From: Sporomusa acidovorans
Lineage (GTDB): Bacteria > Bacillota > Negativicutes > Sporomusales > Sporomusaceae
NCBI RefSeq assembly: GCF_900101845.1
Contig: NZ_FNAM01000001.1
Coordinates: forward strand, 124,001-188,000
Direction: 5' to 3'
DNA: 64,000 nt
Shown piece after piece: positions 1 to 12,290 of this stretch. Position 1 is the stretch's first letter; every line of letters starts with the position of its first letter. The notes below the pieces were generated by a model that had not been told where the DNA came from, ran no database searches, and worked only from the letters and a program-made list of their open reading frames with translations. The position numbers and the translations under genes are program-made.

Positions 1-2263
<2,263 letters not shown>

Positions 2264-2410
2264 AATGTAACCTCCGCCAGTTAACAAAACGTGTAACAAT
2301 TTGCCAATAGTATAACACTCATCGCAATAAACGGTCAAACCCGGTCTAATTTTACAGCCGCCAGAATACTATGATTAATATAGCAAAACACATGGTAGCG
2401 AGGTGGCTGC

Positions 2411-5167
2411 ATGGATAAGGAAAAATGGTATACACGTACGTCAGATGAAGTAGTTCAATTCTGGCAAACCAGCTTTGTCGACGGATTATCTTCTGCTGAA
2501 GCAAAAGCCAGACTGGAAAAGTTTGGCTTTAATGAATTAGTGGAAAAAGAGAAAACTGCCTGGTGGAAAAAGTTTGTGGCACAATTTCAGGATTTTATGG
2601 TGTTGGTTTTATTGGGAGCCACACTGATATCTGCATTTTTGGGTGAATATGCCGATGCCATTACTATTTTAACTATTGTACTAATGAATGCTATACTAGG
2701 TTTTATCCAGGAATATCGGGCAGAACAGTCGCTAGCAGCCCTAAAAAAACTGGCATCGCCTACTGCTAGGGTAATTAGAAACGGGATGATTCAACAAATT
2801 CCTGCCAGAGATCTTGTACCTGGCGATATTTTAGTACTTGAAACCGGTGACAAACTTTCAGCTGATGGTCGCCTGATTGATGTCCATAGCATAGAAATAG
2901 AAGAGGCTGCCTTAACAGGTGAATCCTTGCCGGTTCGTAAAGTTGCTGACCGTCAATTTAGCGAAGACGTACCTTTAGGGGACAGAAAAAATATGGTCTT
3001 TGCAGGTACCAGCGTAGTCAAAGGACGGGGAAAAGCCGTTATCTGTGCTTCCGGCATGAGCACAGAAGTTGGTCATATTGCAGGTATGATACAGGCCACA
3101 GCGGAAGAAACCACGCCGCTCGAACGGCGTCTTGACCATCTTGGAAAATGGTTGGTTTGGGGTTGTTTGACTATTTGTTTGGTTGTTGTAATAACCGGAG
3201 TAGCAAAAGGCGAGTCTTTGTTTCTTATGTGTATGGCCGGTATAAGCTTGGCAGTTGCCGCTATTCCCGAAGGTCTGCCGGCAATAGTCACAGTTGCTTT
3301 GGCGCTTGGAGTGCAGCGGATGATTAAACAACGAGCTATCATTCGTAAGCTGCCGGCTGTTGAAACGCTGGGGTGTACTACAGTCATCTGCTCTGATAAG
3401 ACTGGCACTTTAACGCAAAATGCCATGATGGTACGTCAGGTTTTTGTTGACAACAATCATTATGAAATTACCGGTGCGGGGTATGATATAAAAGGTGATA
3501 TCCTGCTCAATCAACAACCTTTTGATGTAGTTAAAGATAAAGCTTTACAACAATGCCTGACAATAGGCGCCCTGTGTAATAACAGTGTTATAAAACAAAA
3601 TAATATTGCAATTACCGGTATATGGCGAAACAAAAGTGAACCCAACTGGACAGTGGCAGGAGACCCGACTGAGGGCGCTATTATTGTTGCCGCAGCTAAA
3701 GCGGGTATTTGGCAGGCCGAGATTGAGAAGAAGCAAAAGCGAGTGGCTGAAATTCCGTTTGAATCCGAACGCCGCCGCATGTCAGTAGTGTATCGTGATA
3801 CCAATAATAATAATATTCTTTATGTTAAAGGCGCTCCTGACGTTATTTTAGAATTATGCCGCTATTATCAGACGGCAGCAGGACCCACATCACTTACCGC
3901 CGATCATATTTCGCGTATAAATAGTATAAATGACCAAATGGCTTCACAAGCCTTACGAGTTTTGGCAGTCGCTTACCGCCGACTAACACCGGCTCAAGCA
4001 CAAACTCCTGATGAGTCTTTAGAGAATGATCTAATATTTGCCGGTATGATCGGGATGATCGATCCACCGCGTGAAGAAGTTAAAGCCTCAATCGCTATGT
4101 GTCGCGAAGCCGGTATTAAAACAATTATGATTACCGGCGACCATAAAAATACGGCAATTGCAATTGCCCAGGAGTTGAGTATCTATAAAGAACAGCAGCA
4201 TAAAGCCCTAACAGGTAAAGAATTGGATGCGTTAACCGACAGGGAACTTGACGCTATCGTTAACCGGGTTACCGTGTACGCTCGTGTTTCTCCTTCCCAT
4301 AAGCTACGGATTGTGCGGGCGCTTAAGCGCCAGGGGCATATTGTTGCTATGACTGGTGATGGTGTTAATGATGCACCCGCAATTAAAGAAGCCGATATCG
4401 GCGTAGCGATGGGCCTTACCGGCACCGATGTAACTAAAGAAGCTTCCTCAATGGTTTTGGCCGATGATAATTTTGCCACAATTGTGGCAGCTGTTGAAGA
4501 AGGCCGTGGTATTTACGAAAATATTCGCAAGTTCATCCGTTACTTATTATCCTGTAATATTGGTGAAGTACTCACTATGTTTCTCGCAACACTTTTGGGG
4601 TTGCCGATGCCCCTTTTACCTGTACAAATTCTTTGGGTCAACCTTGTCACCGACGGATTACCGGCTATGGCGCTTGGTGTTGACCCCAGTTATCCCACAA
4701 TTATGCAACAACCGCCCCGTCCTCCGGGAGAGAGTATTTTTTCGCGTGGACTAAGCCGCAAAATTATCGGGCGTGGTATTCAAATTGGTTTAAGCACACT
4801 TTTTGTGTTTAGTGTGATATACTATCTACAGAACGATTTGGCATTAGCCCGTACGGCAGCATTTGCTACTTTGGTATACTGCCAAATGTTTCATGTATTT
4901 GATTGCCGCTCAGAGACAGTTACCATCTTTGAACTTAAATTTACAACAAATCTATTCTTGCTGGCCGCCGTAACCTTTTCAACAATTATGCAACTTTCCG
5001 TAATGTACATACCTTTCTTAAGCGCGATTTTTTCAACTGTACCTTTATCTTGGTTTCACTGGACCCTTATCATATTAGTGTCAGGGTGGACGCTGATCTT
5101 AAACGCCTTTAAGCATTTATTCAGACATCGTCCGTCCCGCCGTGCCGTTATACCCCAAAGTCGATAA
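2411..5167 (+). CDS. P2A-type cation ATPase, probably Ca2+-transporting (SERCA/PMR1-like)
   Basis: This 918-residue P-type ATPase has a cation_ATPase_N domain, the actuator motif LTGESLPV, the transmembrane-4 ion-site motif AAIPEGLPA, the phosphorylation motif DKTGTLTQ with Asp329, and the hinge motif [17 protein letters not shown]. The PEGLPA motif and overall length match P2A calcium pumps of bacteria, although some relatives carry Mn2+ or Na+. About ten membrane spans are expected. The ATG at 2411 follows AGGTGG. It is divergent from rqcH and 34 bases upstream of dapF, so it may share a transcript with that gene. Ion specificity cannot be settled from the sequence alone. Confidence 0.9.
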   Translation: MDKEKWYTRTSDEVVQFWQTSFVDGLSSAEAKARLEKFGFNELVEKEKTAWWKKFVAQFQDFMVLVLLGATLISAFLGEYADAITILTIVLMNAILGFIQEYRAEQSLAALKKLASPTARVIRNGMIQQIPARDLVPGDILVLETGDKLSADGRLIDVHSIEIEEAALTGESLPVRKVADRQFSEDVPLGDRKNMVFAGTSVVKGRGKAVICASGMSTEVGHIAGMIQATAEETTPLERRLDHLGKWLVWGCLTICLVVVITGVAKGESLFLMCMAGISLAVAAIPEGLPAIVTVALALGVQRMIKQRAIIRKLPAVETLGCTTVICSDKTGTLTQNAMMVRQVFVDNNHYEITGAGYDIKGDILLNQQPFDVVKDKALQQCLTIGALCNNSVIKQNNIAITGIWRNKSEPNWTVAGDPTEGAIIVAAAKAGIWQAEIEKKQKRVAEIPFESERRRMSVVYRDTNNNNILYVKGAPDVILELCRYYQTAAGPTSLTADHISRINSINDQMASQALRVLAVAYRRLTPAQAQTPDESLENDLIFAGMIGMIDPPREEVKASIAMCREAGIKTIMITGDHKNTAIAIAQELSIYKEQQHKALTGKELDALTDRELDAIVNRVTVYARVSPSHKLRIVRALKRQGHIVAMTGDGVNDAPAIKEADIGVAMGLTGTDVTKEASSMVLADDNFATIVAAVEEGRGIYENIRKFIRYLLSCNIGEVLTMFLATLLGLPMPLLPVQILWVNLVTDGLPAMALGVDPSYPTIMQQPPRPPGESIFSRGLSRKIIGRGIQIGLSTLFVFSVIYYLQNDLALARTAAFATLVYCQMFHVFDCRSETVTIFELKFTTNLFLLAAVTFSTIMQLSVMYIPFLSAIFSTVPLSWFHWTLIILVSGWTLILNAFKHLFRHRPSRRAVIPQSR

Positions 5168-5201
5168 AAATTTCAATATTACTACCAGGAGGGAAAAAAC
5201 T

Positions 5202-6035
5202 ATGCAGTTTACTAAATGGCATGGATTAGGCAACGATTTTGTCATTGTCAATGGCATGAAAGAACATATTGCGGATTATCAAAAGCAGGCACTGGCTATC
5301 TGTGACAGAAACTTTGGAATCGGCGCTGATGGACTTGTTGTGCTGCTGCCATCAGCGATTGCTGATTTTAAAATGCGCATTTTCAACTCAGACGGCAGCG
5401 AAGCCGATATGTGCGGCAATGCCACTCGCTGTGTCGCCCGTTATCTTTATGAAAATGGTCTTATTAATAAAACAGTAATTACGCTCGATACCTTAGCGGG
5501 GATTATTACCCCTGAACTTGTATTTAAAGATGGCGTATTGCAAACAGTTAAAGTAAATATGGGAGAACCGAGATTAAGGCCGGTTGAAATTCCGGTTGTT
5601 GGTAGTTACGAAGAACCAATAGTAAACATGCCTTTAACAGTAGAAGGAGAGACTTTTACTATCACATGTGTTTCTATGGGGAACCCGCACTGCGTCATTT
5701 TTGTCAACGATATAAGCAAAATCAATATAGCACATATCGGACCGAAAATTGAAACACATTCCTTGTTTCCCAAAAAAACTAACGTTGAATTTATCCAAGT
5801 TCTTAACCGCCAAACAATTAGAATGCGGGTATGGGAACGGGGCGCCGGCATAACCAAAGCCTGTGGTACTGGTGCCAGTGCCGCGCTAGTGGCCTCAGTA
5901 TTAAATAAGCACACTGACCGTCAAGCCACGGTTAAATTGGACGGTGGTGACCTTCTTATTGAGTGGGCTGACAATAACCATATTTATAAATCAGGACCGG
6001 CCGTAGAAGTGTTTCGCGGCGAATATTTGCTATAA
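5202..6035 (+). CDS. dapF: Diaminopimelate epimerase
   Basis: The enzyme interconverts LL- and meso-diaminopimelate for lysine and peptidoglycan synthesis in the cytoplasm. The 277-residue protein begins MQFTKWHGLGNDFVIV, typical of the family. It carries both catalytic cysteines, in DMCGNATRC and in ACGTGASA. The ATG at 5202 follows AGGAGG at 5187-5192; an upstream in-frame start overlapping the ATPase gene is not supported. It follows the ATPase gene closely. A hairpin at about 6131-6177 ends the unit. Confidence 0.97.
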   Translation: MQFTKWHGLGNDFVIVNGMKEHIADYQKQALAICDRNFGIGADGLVVLLPSAIADFKMRIFNSDGSEADMCGNATRCVARYLYENGLINKTVITLDTLAGIITPELVFKDGVLQTVKVNMGEPRLRPVEIPVVGSYEEPIVNMPLTVEGETFTITCVSMGNPHCVIFVNDISKINIAHIGPKIETHSLFPKKTNVEFIQVLNRQTIRMRVWERGAGITKACGTGASAALVASVLNKHTDRQATVKLDGGDLLIEWADNNHIYKSGPAVEVFRGEYLL

Positions 6036-6115
6036 GAAAAGACGGGGGCTTGTATCAAGCCTTTTAGGGTGCTAGCAACGCCCTAGTCGTTCTTACATAC
6101 TATCTCAGAAAGGTT
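6036..6115. repeat. Interspersed palindromic repeat, copy 1
   Basis: This stretch just after dapF resembles, on the opposite strand, the repeat at 12291-12409. The shared blocks are GAAAAGAC, GGCTTGT..CAAGCC, TAGTCGTTCTTAC and CAGAAAGGTT, in the same order. The copy is degenerate in the terminator-like arm. It has no coding potential. Together with copies near 12.3, 33.8 and 48.4 kb it defines a repeat family of roughly 80-120 bases in intergenic space. Confidence 0.6.
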
Positions 6116-6130
6116 ATATTGCTAATAATG

Positions 6131-6177
6131 CATAATAAGCCGGCTCTTATGGAGCCGCTTATTATTAGTTGATTTTT
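6131..6177 (+). terminator. Probable intrinsic terminator after dapF
   Basis: An imperfect stem of AATAAGC/CGGCTC against GAGCCG/CTTATT with a short loop is followed by a T-rich run ending near 6177. One bulged base interrupts the stem. It lies between dapF and the secreted hypothetical gene. Confidence 0.6.
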
Positions 6178-6256
6178 AATTTCAGAAAAAAAGGAATTTT
6201 TTATGCCTGCGCCTAATATTTATACGGCAAGATATATTGTCAGCGGAGGTGTTGAG

Positions 6257-6859
6257 ATGAAACTCATTACTGGTATTCTCAGCTTAATCATCTTACTGTC
6301 TATTCCTTTGTCAACTAATGCAATCGCCTTAGTAAACAGGGACGTTATCCTGGAGGCGCAGGAGTATGGCACCAAACACAAGCAATTAGCCCTTACCGAT
6401 TTTCTTCAGCCTTGGCTTGCTTATGAAGAACAGGCATCTGTTATTAATGCTAAAACAGAGAGGGCTTATTTGTACACTCCGTTTTTACTCTTAGCCAACG
6501 ATGCTCGCGATAAAGCGAGAAACAATCAATCAGTCCAGCTTGCCGACAGTGAAAAAATTCTGGCTGATTATGCCGGTTGCCTGGTGTTTAGCTTAACAAT
6601 TAACGGTAATAGTGAAAATTTTAGTAATGGTATGCGAGTTTTCATTAAGCAAGACAAGAAAATAATTAGACCTTACCATTCTTTAATCAATGCTCCTGCC
6701 AAAACATCCTGGCCTTCCGGGGAGCCCCAATTTATTAATTACTCCTATTTTTATTTTCGCGAACAAGAAATAAATTTAGATAACCCTATTATCTTGACAG
6801 TAACAACCAAAGATAAACAAGAACACCGTTTTTATTTCAATTTACCTAATTTTAAATAA
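6257..6859 (+). CDS. Secreted hypothetical protein
   Basis: I do not recognise a family. The 200-residue product starts with a clear export signal: a lysine, a hydrophobic stretch rich in Leu and Ile, and a plausible cleavage after TNAIA near residue 24. The mature part has no cysteine pair or repeat that suggests a function; it has one Cys, and its C-terminal third is rich in aromatic residues in alternating, beta-like patterns. The ATG at 6257 follows GGAGG at 6245-6249; a longer frame from 6203 is less likely because it would put a hydrophilic extension before the signal peptide. The gene stands alone between two terminators. Confidence 0.75.
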   Translation: MKLITGILSLIILLSIPLSTNAIALVNRDVILEAQEYGTKHKQLALTDFLQPWLAYEEQASVINAKTERAYLYTPFLLLANDARDKARNNQSVQLADSEKILADYAGCLVFSLTINGNSENFSNGMRVFIKQDKKIIRPYHSLINAPAKTSWPSGEPQFINYSYFYFREQEINLDNPIILTVTTKDKQEHRFYFNLPNFK

Positions 6860-6869
6860 AATTTTATCA

Positions 6870-6902
6870 ATAAATGGAGATTATCTCCATTTATTTTTTT
6901 TA
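6870..6902 (+). terminator. Intrinsic terminator
   Basis: A perfect short stem, TAAATGGAGAT against ATCTCCATTTA, is followed by a run of T. It lies 11 bases after the secreted hypothetical gene. Confidence 0.88.
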
Positions 6903-7007
6903 TAGAAAAGGGATTTAGGATAAGCAAAGCGAAGTAAATGAAAAAATCTACGGTTAAAATCGTGTTATCCGCTAATAATAACATACGCAAAGGAAGGTGC
7001 AAAGTTC

Positions 7008-7892
7008 GTGCTCAAGAGTATGACCGGTTTTGGCCGGGGTGAGTATATCGACTTAAATTATCATATTGTCGCTGAGATTAAAGCGGTCAACCACCGCTAT
7101 AATGAAATCGTTATCCGGATGCCTAAGACTTTAGGCAGCTTGGAGGATAAGATCCGTCGCACAATTGCCAGCAGTATTTTACGCGGACGGGTAGATGCTT
7201 TTATCACAGTTGATGAATATGGGGAAAAGAAAAGAACGGTAAGGGTTGACAAAGAATTAGCAATCGCTTACCATAATGCAATGAGAGAATTAGCTCAGAT
7301 ATTAGAAATGCCGGCTACCGATAGTATCTACCATATATCAAAATATCCGGAAGTACTTAAAGTGGTGGAAGTTAGTGAAGATGTAGAACAGTTGTGGCCC
7401 AAATTAGCAACCGCCATTAATGACGCAATCAGTAATCTGATGAAAATGCGGGAAGCCGAAGGAACTAATATTGAACACGATTTACTGGCACGAATCGACA
7501 AGCTCAACCTATTAATCGCCGCAATAGAAGACCGTGCGCCGCAAATTCTCGTTGAATACCGTGAAAAACTGTTGTCTCGCATACGTGAACTGTTAGCCTC
7601 TGTAGGGGCAGATCCTGATGAATCCAGATTGCTGCAGGAGACAGCCATTTTTGCTGACAGGACTAATTTTACGGAAGAAATTGTCAGACTCAAAAGCCAC
7701 CTGTCCCAATTCCATACAACAGTGAGATCTTCCGAAGCTGTAGGACGCAAGTTGGATTTTATTGTTCAAGAAATAAATCGTGAAACAAATACGATTGCTT
7801 CCAAAGCCAACGATTCTACTATTGCCAATATTGTGGTAGAAATTAAAAGTGAAATCGAGAAGATCAGAGAGCAAATCCAAAACATAGAGTAG
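7008..7892 (+). CDS. yicC: YicC family endoribonuclease-like protein
   Basis: The 294-residue protein begins [13 protein letters not shown], matching the YicC N-terminal domain, and ends with a DUF1732 C-terminal domain ([17 protein letters not shown]). Family members are reported to be RNases that act on RNA and small RNA stability. The GTG at 7008 follows AGGAAGG at 6991-6997 and gives the family-typical N-terminus; an ATG at 7020 would remove it. It heads a typical Firmicutes cluster yicC-remA-gmk-rpoZ-coaBC. Confidence 0.93.
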   Translation: MLKSMTGFGRGEYIDLNYHIVAEIKAVNHRYNEIVIRMPKTLGSLEDKIRRTIASSILRGRVDAFITVDEYGEKKRTVRVDKELAIAYHNAMRELAQILEMPATDSIYHISKYPEVLKVVEVSEDVEQLWPKLATAINDAISNLMKMREAEGTNIEHDLLARIDKLNLLIAAIEDRAPQILVEYREKLLSRIRELLASVGADPDESRLLQETAIFADRTNFTEEIVRLKSHLSQFHTTVRSSEAVGRKLDFIVQEINRETNTIASKANDSTIANIVVEIKSEIEKIREQIQNIE

Positions 7893-7947
7893 TAGTAAAA
7901 GAGCATTGCATTTTAAAATAGCCTATAAATGTATAGGAGGAGTCATA

Positions 7948-8214
7948 ATGGATATAAAATTAATTAATATTGGCTTTGGCAATATTGTTTCGGCTAATCG
8001 GATTATTTCTATTGTCAGCCCCGAGTCGGCTCCCATTAAACGTATTATTCAAGAAGCTAGAGACCGTGGTATGCTGATAGATGCTACGTATGGTCGCCGT
8101 ACGCGCGCTGTTATCATCACCGATAGCGACCATGTCATTTTATCAGCAGTACAGCCTGAAACGGTAGCTCACCGCTTAACCAGCAAAGATACGAGCGATG
8201 ATACACCGGAATAA
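7948..8214 (+). CDS. remA: RemA-like extracellular matrix regulator (DUF370)
   Basis: The 88-residue protein matches DUF370/Rem[21 protein letters not shown], then a basic stretch with [21 protein letters not shown]. In Bacillus subtilis RemA is a ring-forming DNA-binding activator of biofilm matrix and osmoprotection genes. The ATG at 7948 follows AGGAGG; a longer frame from 7906 has no support. It sits between yicC and gmk, the usual place in Firmicutes. Confidence 0.93.
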   Translation: MDIKLINIGFGNIVSANRIISIVSPESAPIKRIIQEARDRGMLIDATYGRRTRAVIITDSDHVILSAVQPETVAHRLTSKDTSDDTPE

Positions 8215-8233
8215 GCGTGGAAGGAGATTGCCG

Positions 8234-8869
8234 ATGGCACAGGGTATATTGATTGTTGTTTCCGGTCCTTCCGGCACAGGCAAGGGCACTATTTGTCGGG
8301 AGTTACTGCGAAACAATCCCCATTTGAAATACTCAATATCTGCTACTACCAGACAACCAAGAGAAGGCGAAATTGACGGTGTAAACTATTTGTTTATCAC
8401 CAAAGAAAAATTCAAGTCCATGATTGTGGCTGACGACCTACTCGAGTGGGCCGAAGTCTACGGCAATTTCTATGGAACACCCCGTCATTATGTGCTTGAA
8501 CAACTAAATAAAGGATTTGACATTGTTTTAGAAATCGACACTCAGGGAGCGATGAAGGTAAAAGAGAAATTTCCAGATGGTGTTTATATTTATATTATTC
8601 CACCTTCGTTGGATGAGCTTGCTGACAGAATTTTTAAGCGTGGAACAGACAGTCTTGATGTCATAAAGAAGCGTTTAAATTGTGCCAGCAGTGAACTGTC
8701 TCTGGCTCAAAATTATCACTATATTGTGGTAAATGACCAAGTAACGGCAGCTGTACAAAAAATTGAAACCATTATTGCTGCCGAAAAATTAAAGGCAGAA
8801 CGGAATACCACTTTGATTGATCACCTTTACCAAGCAGGTTATATCGATAAAAAAGCCTTCAATATGTAA
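8234..8869 (+). CDS. gmk: Guanylate kinase
   Basis: The enzyme phosphorylates GMP to GDP with ATP. The 211-residue product has the P-loop GPSGTGKGT near the start, the GMP-binding stretch SATTRQPREGEIDGVNY and the lid-region ERNTT tail typical of the family. The ATG at 8234 follows AAGGAG; an upstream start at 8198 would overlap remA and adds basic, non-conserved residues. It lies 23 bases before rpoZ. Confidence 0.97.
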   Translation: MAQGILIVVSGPSGTGKGTICRELLRNNPHLKYSISATTRQPREGEIDGVNYLFITKEKFKSMIVADDLLEWAEVYGNFYGTPRHYVLEQLNKGFDIVLEIDTQGAMKVKEKFPDGVYIYIIPPSLDELADRIFKRGTDSLDVIKKRLNCASSELSLAQNYHYIVVNDQVTAAVQKIETIIAAEKLKAERNTTLIDHLYQAGYIDKKAFNM

Positions 8870-8892
8870 AATAATAAGTAAGGGGAAACATT

Positions 8893-9099
8893 ATGATTAA
8901 TCCATCATTAGATGTACTTGTAAAAAAGGTTGACAGTAAATATACCTTGGTAGTATTAGCTGCCAAACGAGCACGTGAGATTATGGACGGACAACAGCCA
9001 CTGGCCGAATCCAAATCCAATAAGCCGGTAACAATTGCGCTGGAAGAAGTTGCTCAAGGTAAGATTACTTATGAGCGCACTAAAACTGGTATTAAATAG
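8893..9099 (+). CDS. rpoZ: RNA polymerase omega subunit
   Basis: This 68-residue protein has the omega signature: YTLVVLAAKRAREIM followed by a spacer and KPVTIALEEVAQGKITYE. Omega chaperones the beta-prime subunit during RNA polymerase assembly. The length is normal for Firmicutes. It is co-transcribed with gmk and coaBC, with 9 bases to the latter. Confidence 0.96.
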   Translation: MINPSLDVLVKKVDSKYTLVVLAAKRAREIMDGQQPLAESKSNKPVTIALEEVAQGKITYERTKTGIK

Positions 9100-9108
9100 G
9101 AGTAAAAC

Positions 9109-10311
9109 ATGTCTCAAGGTCTAAATGTTGTTATGGGAGTCTGCGGTGGCATCGCAGTCTATAAAGCAGTAGAGATTGTCAGCCGGCTAAAAAAAGCAGG
9201 CTGTACGGTTCACGTTATTATGACAAAATCTGCTGCGGAATTTGTTACGCCACTGACTTTTCGCGAAATAAGCGGCAATCCGGTAGTAACTACTATGTGG
9301 GAAGAGCCCAAAACATGGAATGTACAGCATATTGCGTTGGCTAACTGCGCAAATTTGTTTCTTATTGCGCCGCTGACCGCCAACGTTATTGGTAAAATAG
9401 CCAATGGAATTGCTGATGATATGCTGACAACTACCGTTATGGCTACAACAGCACCGGTGGTTCTTGCACCGGCCATGAATACAAATATGTTTCTCAATCC
9501 TGTTACCCAGCAAAACCTAACTAAGCTTGCAGGTTTAGGATATCATATTATTGAACCTGCCACAGGTATATTGGCCTGTGGTGCCGTAGGTCAGGGCCGT
9601 TTGCCGGAGCCACCGGTTATTGTGGATAAAGTGCTTTCCCTCTTACACAAACGCCAGGATCTACTAAATAAACGGATATTGATCACTGCGGCAGGTACGC
9701 GCGAACCGATTGACCCTGTTCGCTATGTTGGTAACAGATCGAGTGGTAAAATGGGTTATGCGCTGGCCGAAACAGCAGCAAAACGCGGTGCTGAAGTTAT
9801 CCTTGTCTCAGGTCCGTCAAATCTGCCTATTCCACAAGGAGTAACCATAAAAAAAGTGGAAACGGCCGCACAAATGCATGCCGCAGTACTCAGCGAATTC
9901 GATACAGTTGATGTTGTCATTAAAGCTGCAGCTGTGGCTGATTATCGCCCAGAACTGATAGCTGAGCAAAAAATAAAAAAAACCGGTGATACGTTAACTA
10001 TTAATCTGGTAAAGAATCCTGATATTTTGCGCGAATTGGGACAACAAAAAAAGCGACAACTATTAGTAGGCTTTGCCGCCGAAACGGAGGATCTTATCAC
10101 TCACGCCCGGGAAAAGTTAACAAGAAAGAATCTTGATATGATTGTTGCCAATGATGTAACATTGCCCGGTGCGGGCTTCAACATTGACACCAATATAGTG
10201 AAAATTATACATAAAAACGGCACTATTGAAGAATTGCCGCAATTGAGGAAACAGCAAATTGCCGAAATTATCTTGGACAAAATTTGTATAATGTTGACAA
10301 AATCTATTTGA
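9109..10311 (+). CDS. coaBC: Bifunctional phosphopantothenoylcysteine decarboxylase / phosphopantothenate-cysteine ligase
   Basis: The 400-residue fusion makes 4'-phosphopantetheine in coenzyme A synthesis. The N-terminal flavoprotein half has GVCGGIAVYKAVE, the PAMNTNM substrate motif and the active-site cysteine stretch ACGAVGQGRLPEP. The C-terminal ligase half starts near residue 185 (RILITAAGTREPIDPVRYVGNRSSGKMG) and has KAAAVADYRP and KNPDIL. The order matches the standard CoaB-CoaC fusion. The metK promoter begins inside the last codons of this gene. Confidence 0.97.
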   Translation: MSQGLNVVMGVCGGIAVYKAVEIVSRLKKAGCTVHVIMTKSAAEFVTPLTFREISGNPVVTTMWEEPKTWNVQHIALANCANLFLIAPLTANVIGKIANGIADDMLTTTVMATTAPVVLAPAMNTNMFLNPVTQQNLTKLAGLGYHIIEPATGILACGAVGQGRLPEPPVIVDKVLSLLHKRQDLLNKRILITAAGTREPIDPVRYVGNRSSGKMGYALAETAAKRGAEVILVSGPSNLPIPQGVTIKKVETAAQMHAAVLSEFDTVDVVIKAAAVADYRPELIAEQKIKKTGDTLTINLVKNPDILRELGQQKKRQLLVGFAAETEDLITHAREKLTRKNLDMIVANDVTLPGAGFNIDTNIVKIIHKNGTIEELPQLRKQQIAEIILDKICIMLTKSI

Positions 10312-10322
10312 TTTTTTACTAT
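10294..10322 (+). promoter_or_regulatory. Sigma-A-type promoter for metK
   Basis: A perfect -35 box TTGACA at 10294-10299 is separated by 17 bases from a -10 box TACTAT at 10317-10322. The -35 box lies within the 3' end of coaBC. Transcription would start near 10330, about 35 bases before the SAM riboswitch. Confidence 0.75.
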
Positions 10323-10363
10323 ATTCATGTTAAAATTTTTTTGTTGTGAAATTGCATAAACTA

Positions 10364-10485
10364 TACTCATCAAGAGTTGGTGGAGGGACTGGCCCGATGA
10401 AACCGCGGCAACCATTTAATACGGCAGGTATTAAAACGGTGCTAATTCCGGCGGCAAAGCCGCAAGATGGGAGTGAAACGTCACA
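10364..10485 (+). promoter_or_regulatory. SAM-I (S-box) riboswitch aptamer
   Basis: The conserved S-box core is present in order: CTCATCAAGAG, GGTGGAGGGACTGGCCC, GATGAAACC, CGGCAACC, and then GGTGCTAATTCC, with the closing strand near GATGGGAGTGA. These blocks form the SAM-binding four-way junction in the known class. Its place before metK, the SAM synthetase gene, fits feedback control: bound SAM should favour the terminator at 10487-10513. Confidence 0.95.
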
Positions 10486-10486
10486 T

Positions 10487-10513
10487 CTCCCAAGCGGGAG
10501 TTTTCTTTTTTTT
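10487..10513 (+). terminator. Riboswitch-controlled intrinsic terminator
   Basis: The stem CTCCC/GGGAG with loop AAGC is followed by TTTTCTTTTTTTT. The 5' strand CTCCC can instead pair with GGGAG at 10469-10473 of the aptamer's closing region, which is the expected antiterminator competition. Confidence 0.85.
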
Positions 10514-10540
10514 AATAGTTGAACTAGGAGGGATTGTAGT

Positions 10541-11731
10541 ATGGAAAAAAAAAGGATGCTTTTTACATCTGAATCTGTAACAGAAGGCCATCCTGACAAA
10601 ATCGCGGATCAAATATCCGATAGTGTACTTGATGCTATCATAGCGCAAGACCCAGAGGCACGCGTAGCCTGTGAAACACTAGTTACCACTGGTATCGTAC
10701 ATGTAGTAGGTGAAATTACTACCAAATGCTATGTCGATATTCCTAAAATTGTGCGCGAAACTATTAAAAGCATCGGTTATACGCGTGCCAAATATGGCTT
10801 TGACGGGGAAACCTGCGGTGTTTTAACATCTATCGACGAACAATCCCCGGATATCGCTTTGGGCGTAGATAAAGCTCTTGAGGCTAAACAGGGTGAAATG
10901 GATACCATTGAGGCGATTGGGGCCGGTGACCAGGGAATGATGTTTGGCTATGCGACTAACGAAACCCCTGAATTTATGCCGCTGCCAATTTCCCTAGCCC
11001 ATAAACTGGCACACCGGTTGTCAGAAGTCCGTAAAAACGGTGAACTCAGTTATCTCCGTCCGGACGGCAAAACTCAAGTTACTGTTGAATATGAAGATGG
11101 CAAACCGGTACGTATTGATACAATCGTTGTATCCACCCAGCATAGTCCGGATGCTGACCGCCAAACAATTGAGAAAGATTTAGTTTCTAAGGTTATAACG
11201 CCGATAGTTCCAGAAAAACTGTTAGATTCCAAAACTAAATATTACATTAACCCAACCGGAAGATTCGTGGTAGGCGGTCCGCAGGGTGATGCCGGATTAA
11301 CCGGACGCAAAATAATTGTTGATACGTACGGCGGCATGGCTCGTCACGGCGGCGGCGCTTTTTCCGGCAAAGATCCTACAAAAGTTGACCGTTCAGCTGC
11401 CTATGCCGCCCGCTATGTTGCCAAAAATGTAGTTGCTGCCGGCTTAGCTGACAAATGTGAAATCCAATTAGCCTATGCGATCGGTATTGCCCGTCCGGTA
11501 TCAGTTATGGTGGAAACATTTGGCACGAACAAAATTGCCGAAGAAAAAATTGTTGAACTGATTAACAAGCATTTTGACTTAAGGCCAGCCGGAATTATCC
11601 AATCGCTTAACCTCAGGCGCCCAATTTATCGTCAAACAGCCGCTTATGGTCATTTTGGCCGAACCGATGTTGACTTACCTTGGGAACATATCGATAAAGC
11701 TGACATTCTTCGTAAGGAAGCTAATATATAA
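10541..11731 (+). CDS. metK: S-adenosylmethionine synthetase
   Basis: The enzyme makes SAM from methionine and ATP. The 396-residue protein begins with [20 protein letters not shown] and has [12 protein letters not shown] and [19 protein letters not shown], the two family signatures. The ATG at 10541 follows AGGAGG. It is controlled by its own promoter and a SAM-I riboswitch. Genes for salvage of SAM by-products (mtnP, ahcY, mtaD) lie about 40 kb downstream in the same orientation. Confidence 0.98.
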   Translation: MEKKRMLFTSESVTEGHPDKIADQISDSVLDAIIAQDPEARVACETLVTTGIVHVVGEITTKCYVDIPKIVRETIKSIGYTRAKYGFDGETCGVLTSIDEQSPDIALGVDKALEAKQGEMDTIEAIGAGDQGMMFGYATNETPEFMPLPISLAHKLAHRLSEVRKNGELSYLRPDGKTQVTVEYEDGKPVRIDTIVVSTQHSPDADRQTIEKDLVSKVITPIVPEKLLDSKTKYYINPTGRFVVGGPQGDAGLTGRKIIVDTYGGMARHGGGAFSGKDPTKVDRSAAYAARYVAKNVVAAGLADKCEIQLAYAIGIARPVSVMVETFGTNKIAEEKIVELINKHFDLRPAGIIQSLNLRRPIYRQTAAYGHFGRTDVDLPWEHIDKADILRKEANI

Positions 11732-11857
11732 AAACAATTAGATATACCAGGCAAAGGGTACGTAGAGAGGTTTAGTGGTTGAATCAACTTATTAATTAAT
11801 GGTCAATGGTAATACTAGTAGTGCTGGAGCTTAATTCAGTAAAAAGGAGGTATTCCA

Positions 11858-12091
11858 TTGCCTACTCAGCAAAATACGAAACAGTCTGTGTACCGTGTCG
11901 GCGGTCTAAAAGGTGACCATTGCAGGGACCGTATTGAGCATACGCTGTCCCATCTTGATGGCGTCTCGTCAGTTAAGGTGGATTTAAGTGCCAAACAGGT
12001 TTCGGTTAACCATGATGAGTCCAGAACTTCTAGCGGATATATTGAAGAGACACTACAATCACTCGGTTATTCAATCCAAGGTCAGGAGTGA
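11858..12091 (+). CDS. Small heavy-metal-associated (HMA-fold) domain protein
   Basis: The 77-residue protein fits the ferredoxin-like HMA fold: a strand YRVGGLKGDHC, a helix RDRIEHTLSHL, then GVSSVKVDLSAKQVSVNHD and a C-terminal helix plus SLGYSI. In copper chaperones the loop is MxCxxC; here it is DHCRDR, so the second metal cysteine is missing. Copper binding is therefore doubtful. The TTG at 11858 follows AAAGGAGG at 11843-11850. It is followed 4 bases later by a tiny basic gene. Confidence 0.75.
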   Translation: MPTQQNTKQSVYRVGGLKGDHCRDRIEHTLSHLDGVSSVKVDLSAKQVSVNHDESRTSSGYIEETLQSLGYSIQGQE

Positions 12092-12095
12092 GCTA

Positions 12096-12224
12096 ATGAA
12101 GCTTCATTTTTCTCCGCTAAGAAGGAAAAGAGTCAAGCGTTTTTATAAACGTCTGCCAATGGATACCGGACTTGATTGGGAAACCACCACACTATACTAT
12201 GAAAAACCGGTAGCAGGTATTTGA
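12096..12224 (+). CDS. Small basic hypothetical protein (42 residues)
   Basis: The reading frame starts with ATG at 12096, with GGAG at 12084-12087 inside the end of the preceding gene, and encodes MKLHFSPLRRKRVKRFYKRL followed by an acidic-aromatic tail DWETTTLYYEK. The N-terminal half is strongly basic. I know no family. Translational coupling to the HMA-like gene is likely from the 4-base gap. It could be a chance frame; the ribosome site and the location before a terminator favour a real gene. Confidence 0.5.
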   Translation: MKLHFSPLRRKRVKRFYKRLPMDTGLDWETTTLYYEKPVAGI

Positions 12225-12262
12225 TTGATAAAAGCGAATATAGAATAATAGTTAATTAAAAA

Positions 12263-12290
12263 GGGGGGACTGAACAAGTCCCCTTCTCTT
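12263..12290 (+). terminator. Intrinsic terminator
   Basis: The stem GGGGACT/AGTCCCC with loop GAACA is followed by TTCTCTT. It closes the small two-gene unit after metK. Confidence 0.75.

Noticed and set aside
6900-7000. A further copy of the AGCG-rich hairpin loop before yicC
   Set aside because: AAGCAAAGCGAAG is there with GGATAA..TTATCC arms, but the likeness to the loop core is too short to count.
10259-10291. A second metK promoter with TATAAT at 10286-10291
   Set aside because: No -35 box with acceptable spacing lies upstream, while the promoter at 10294-10322 fits well.
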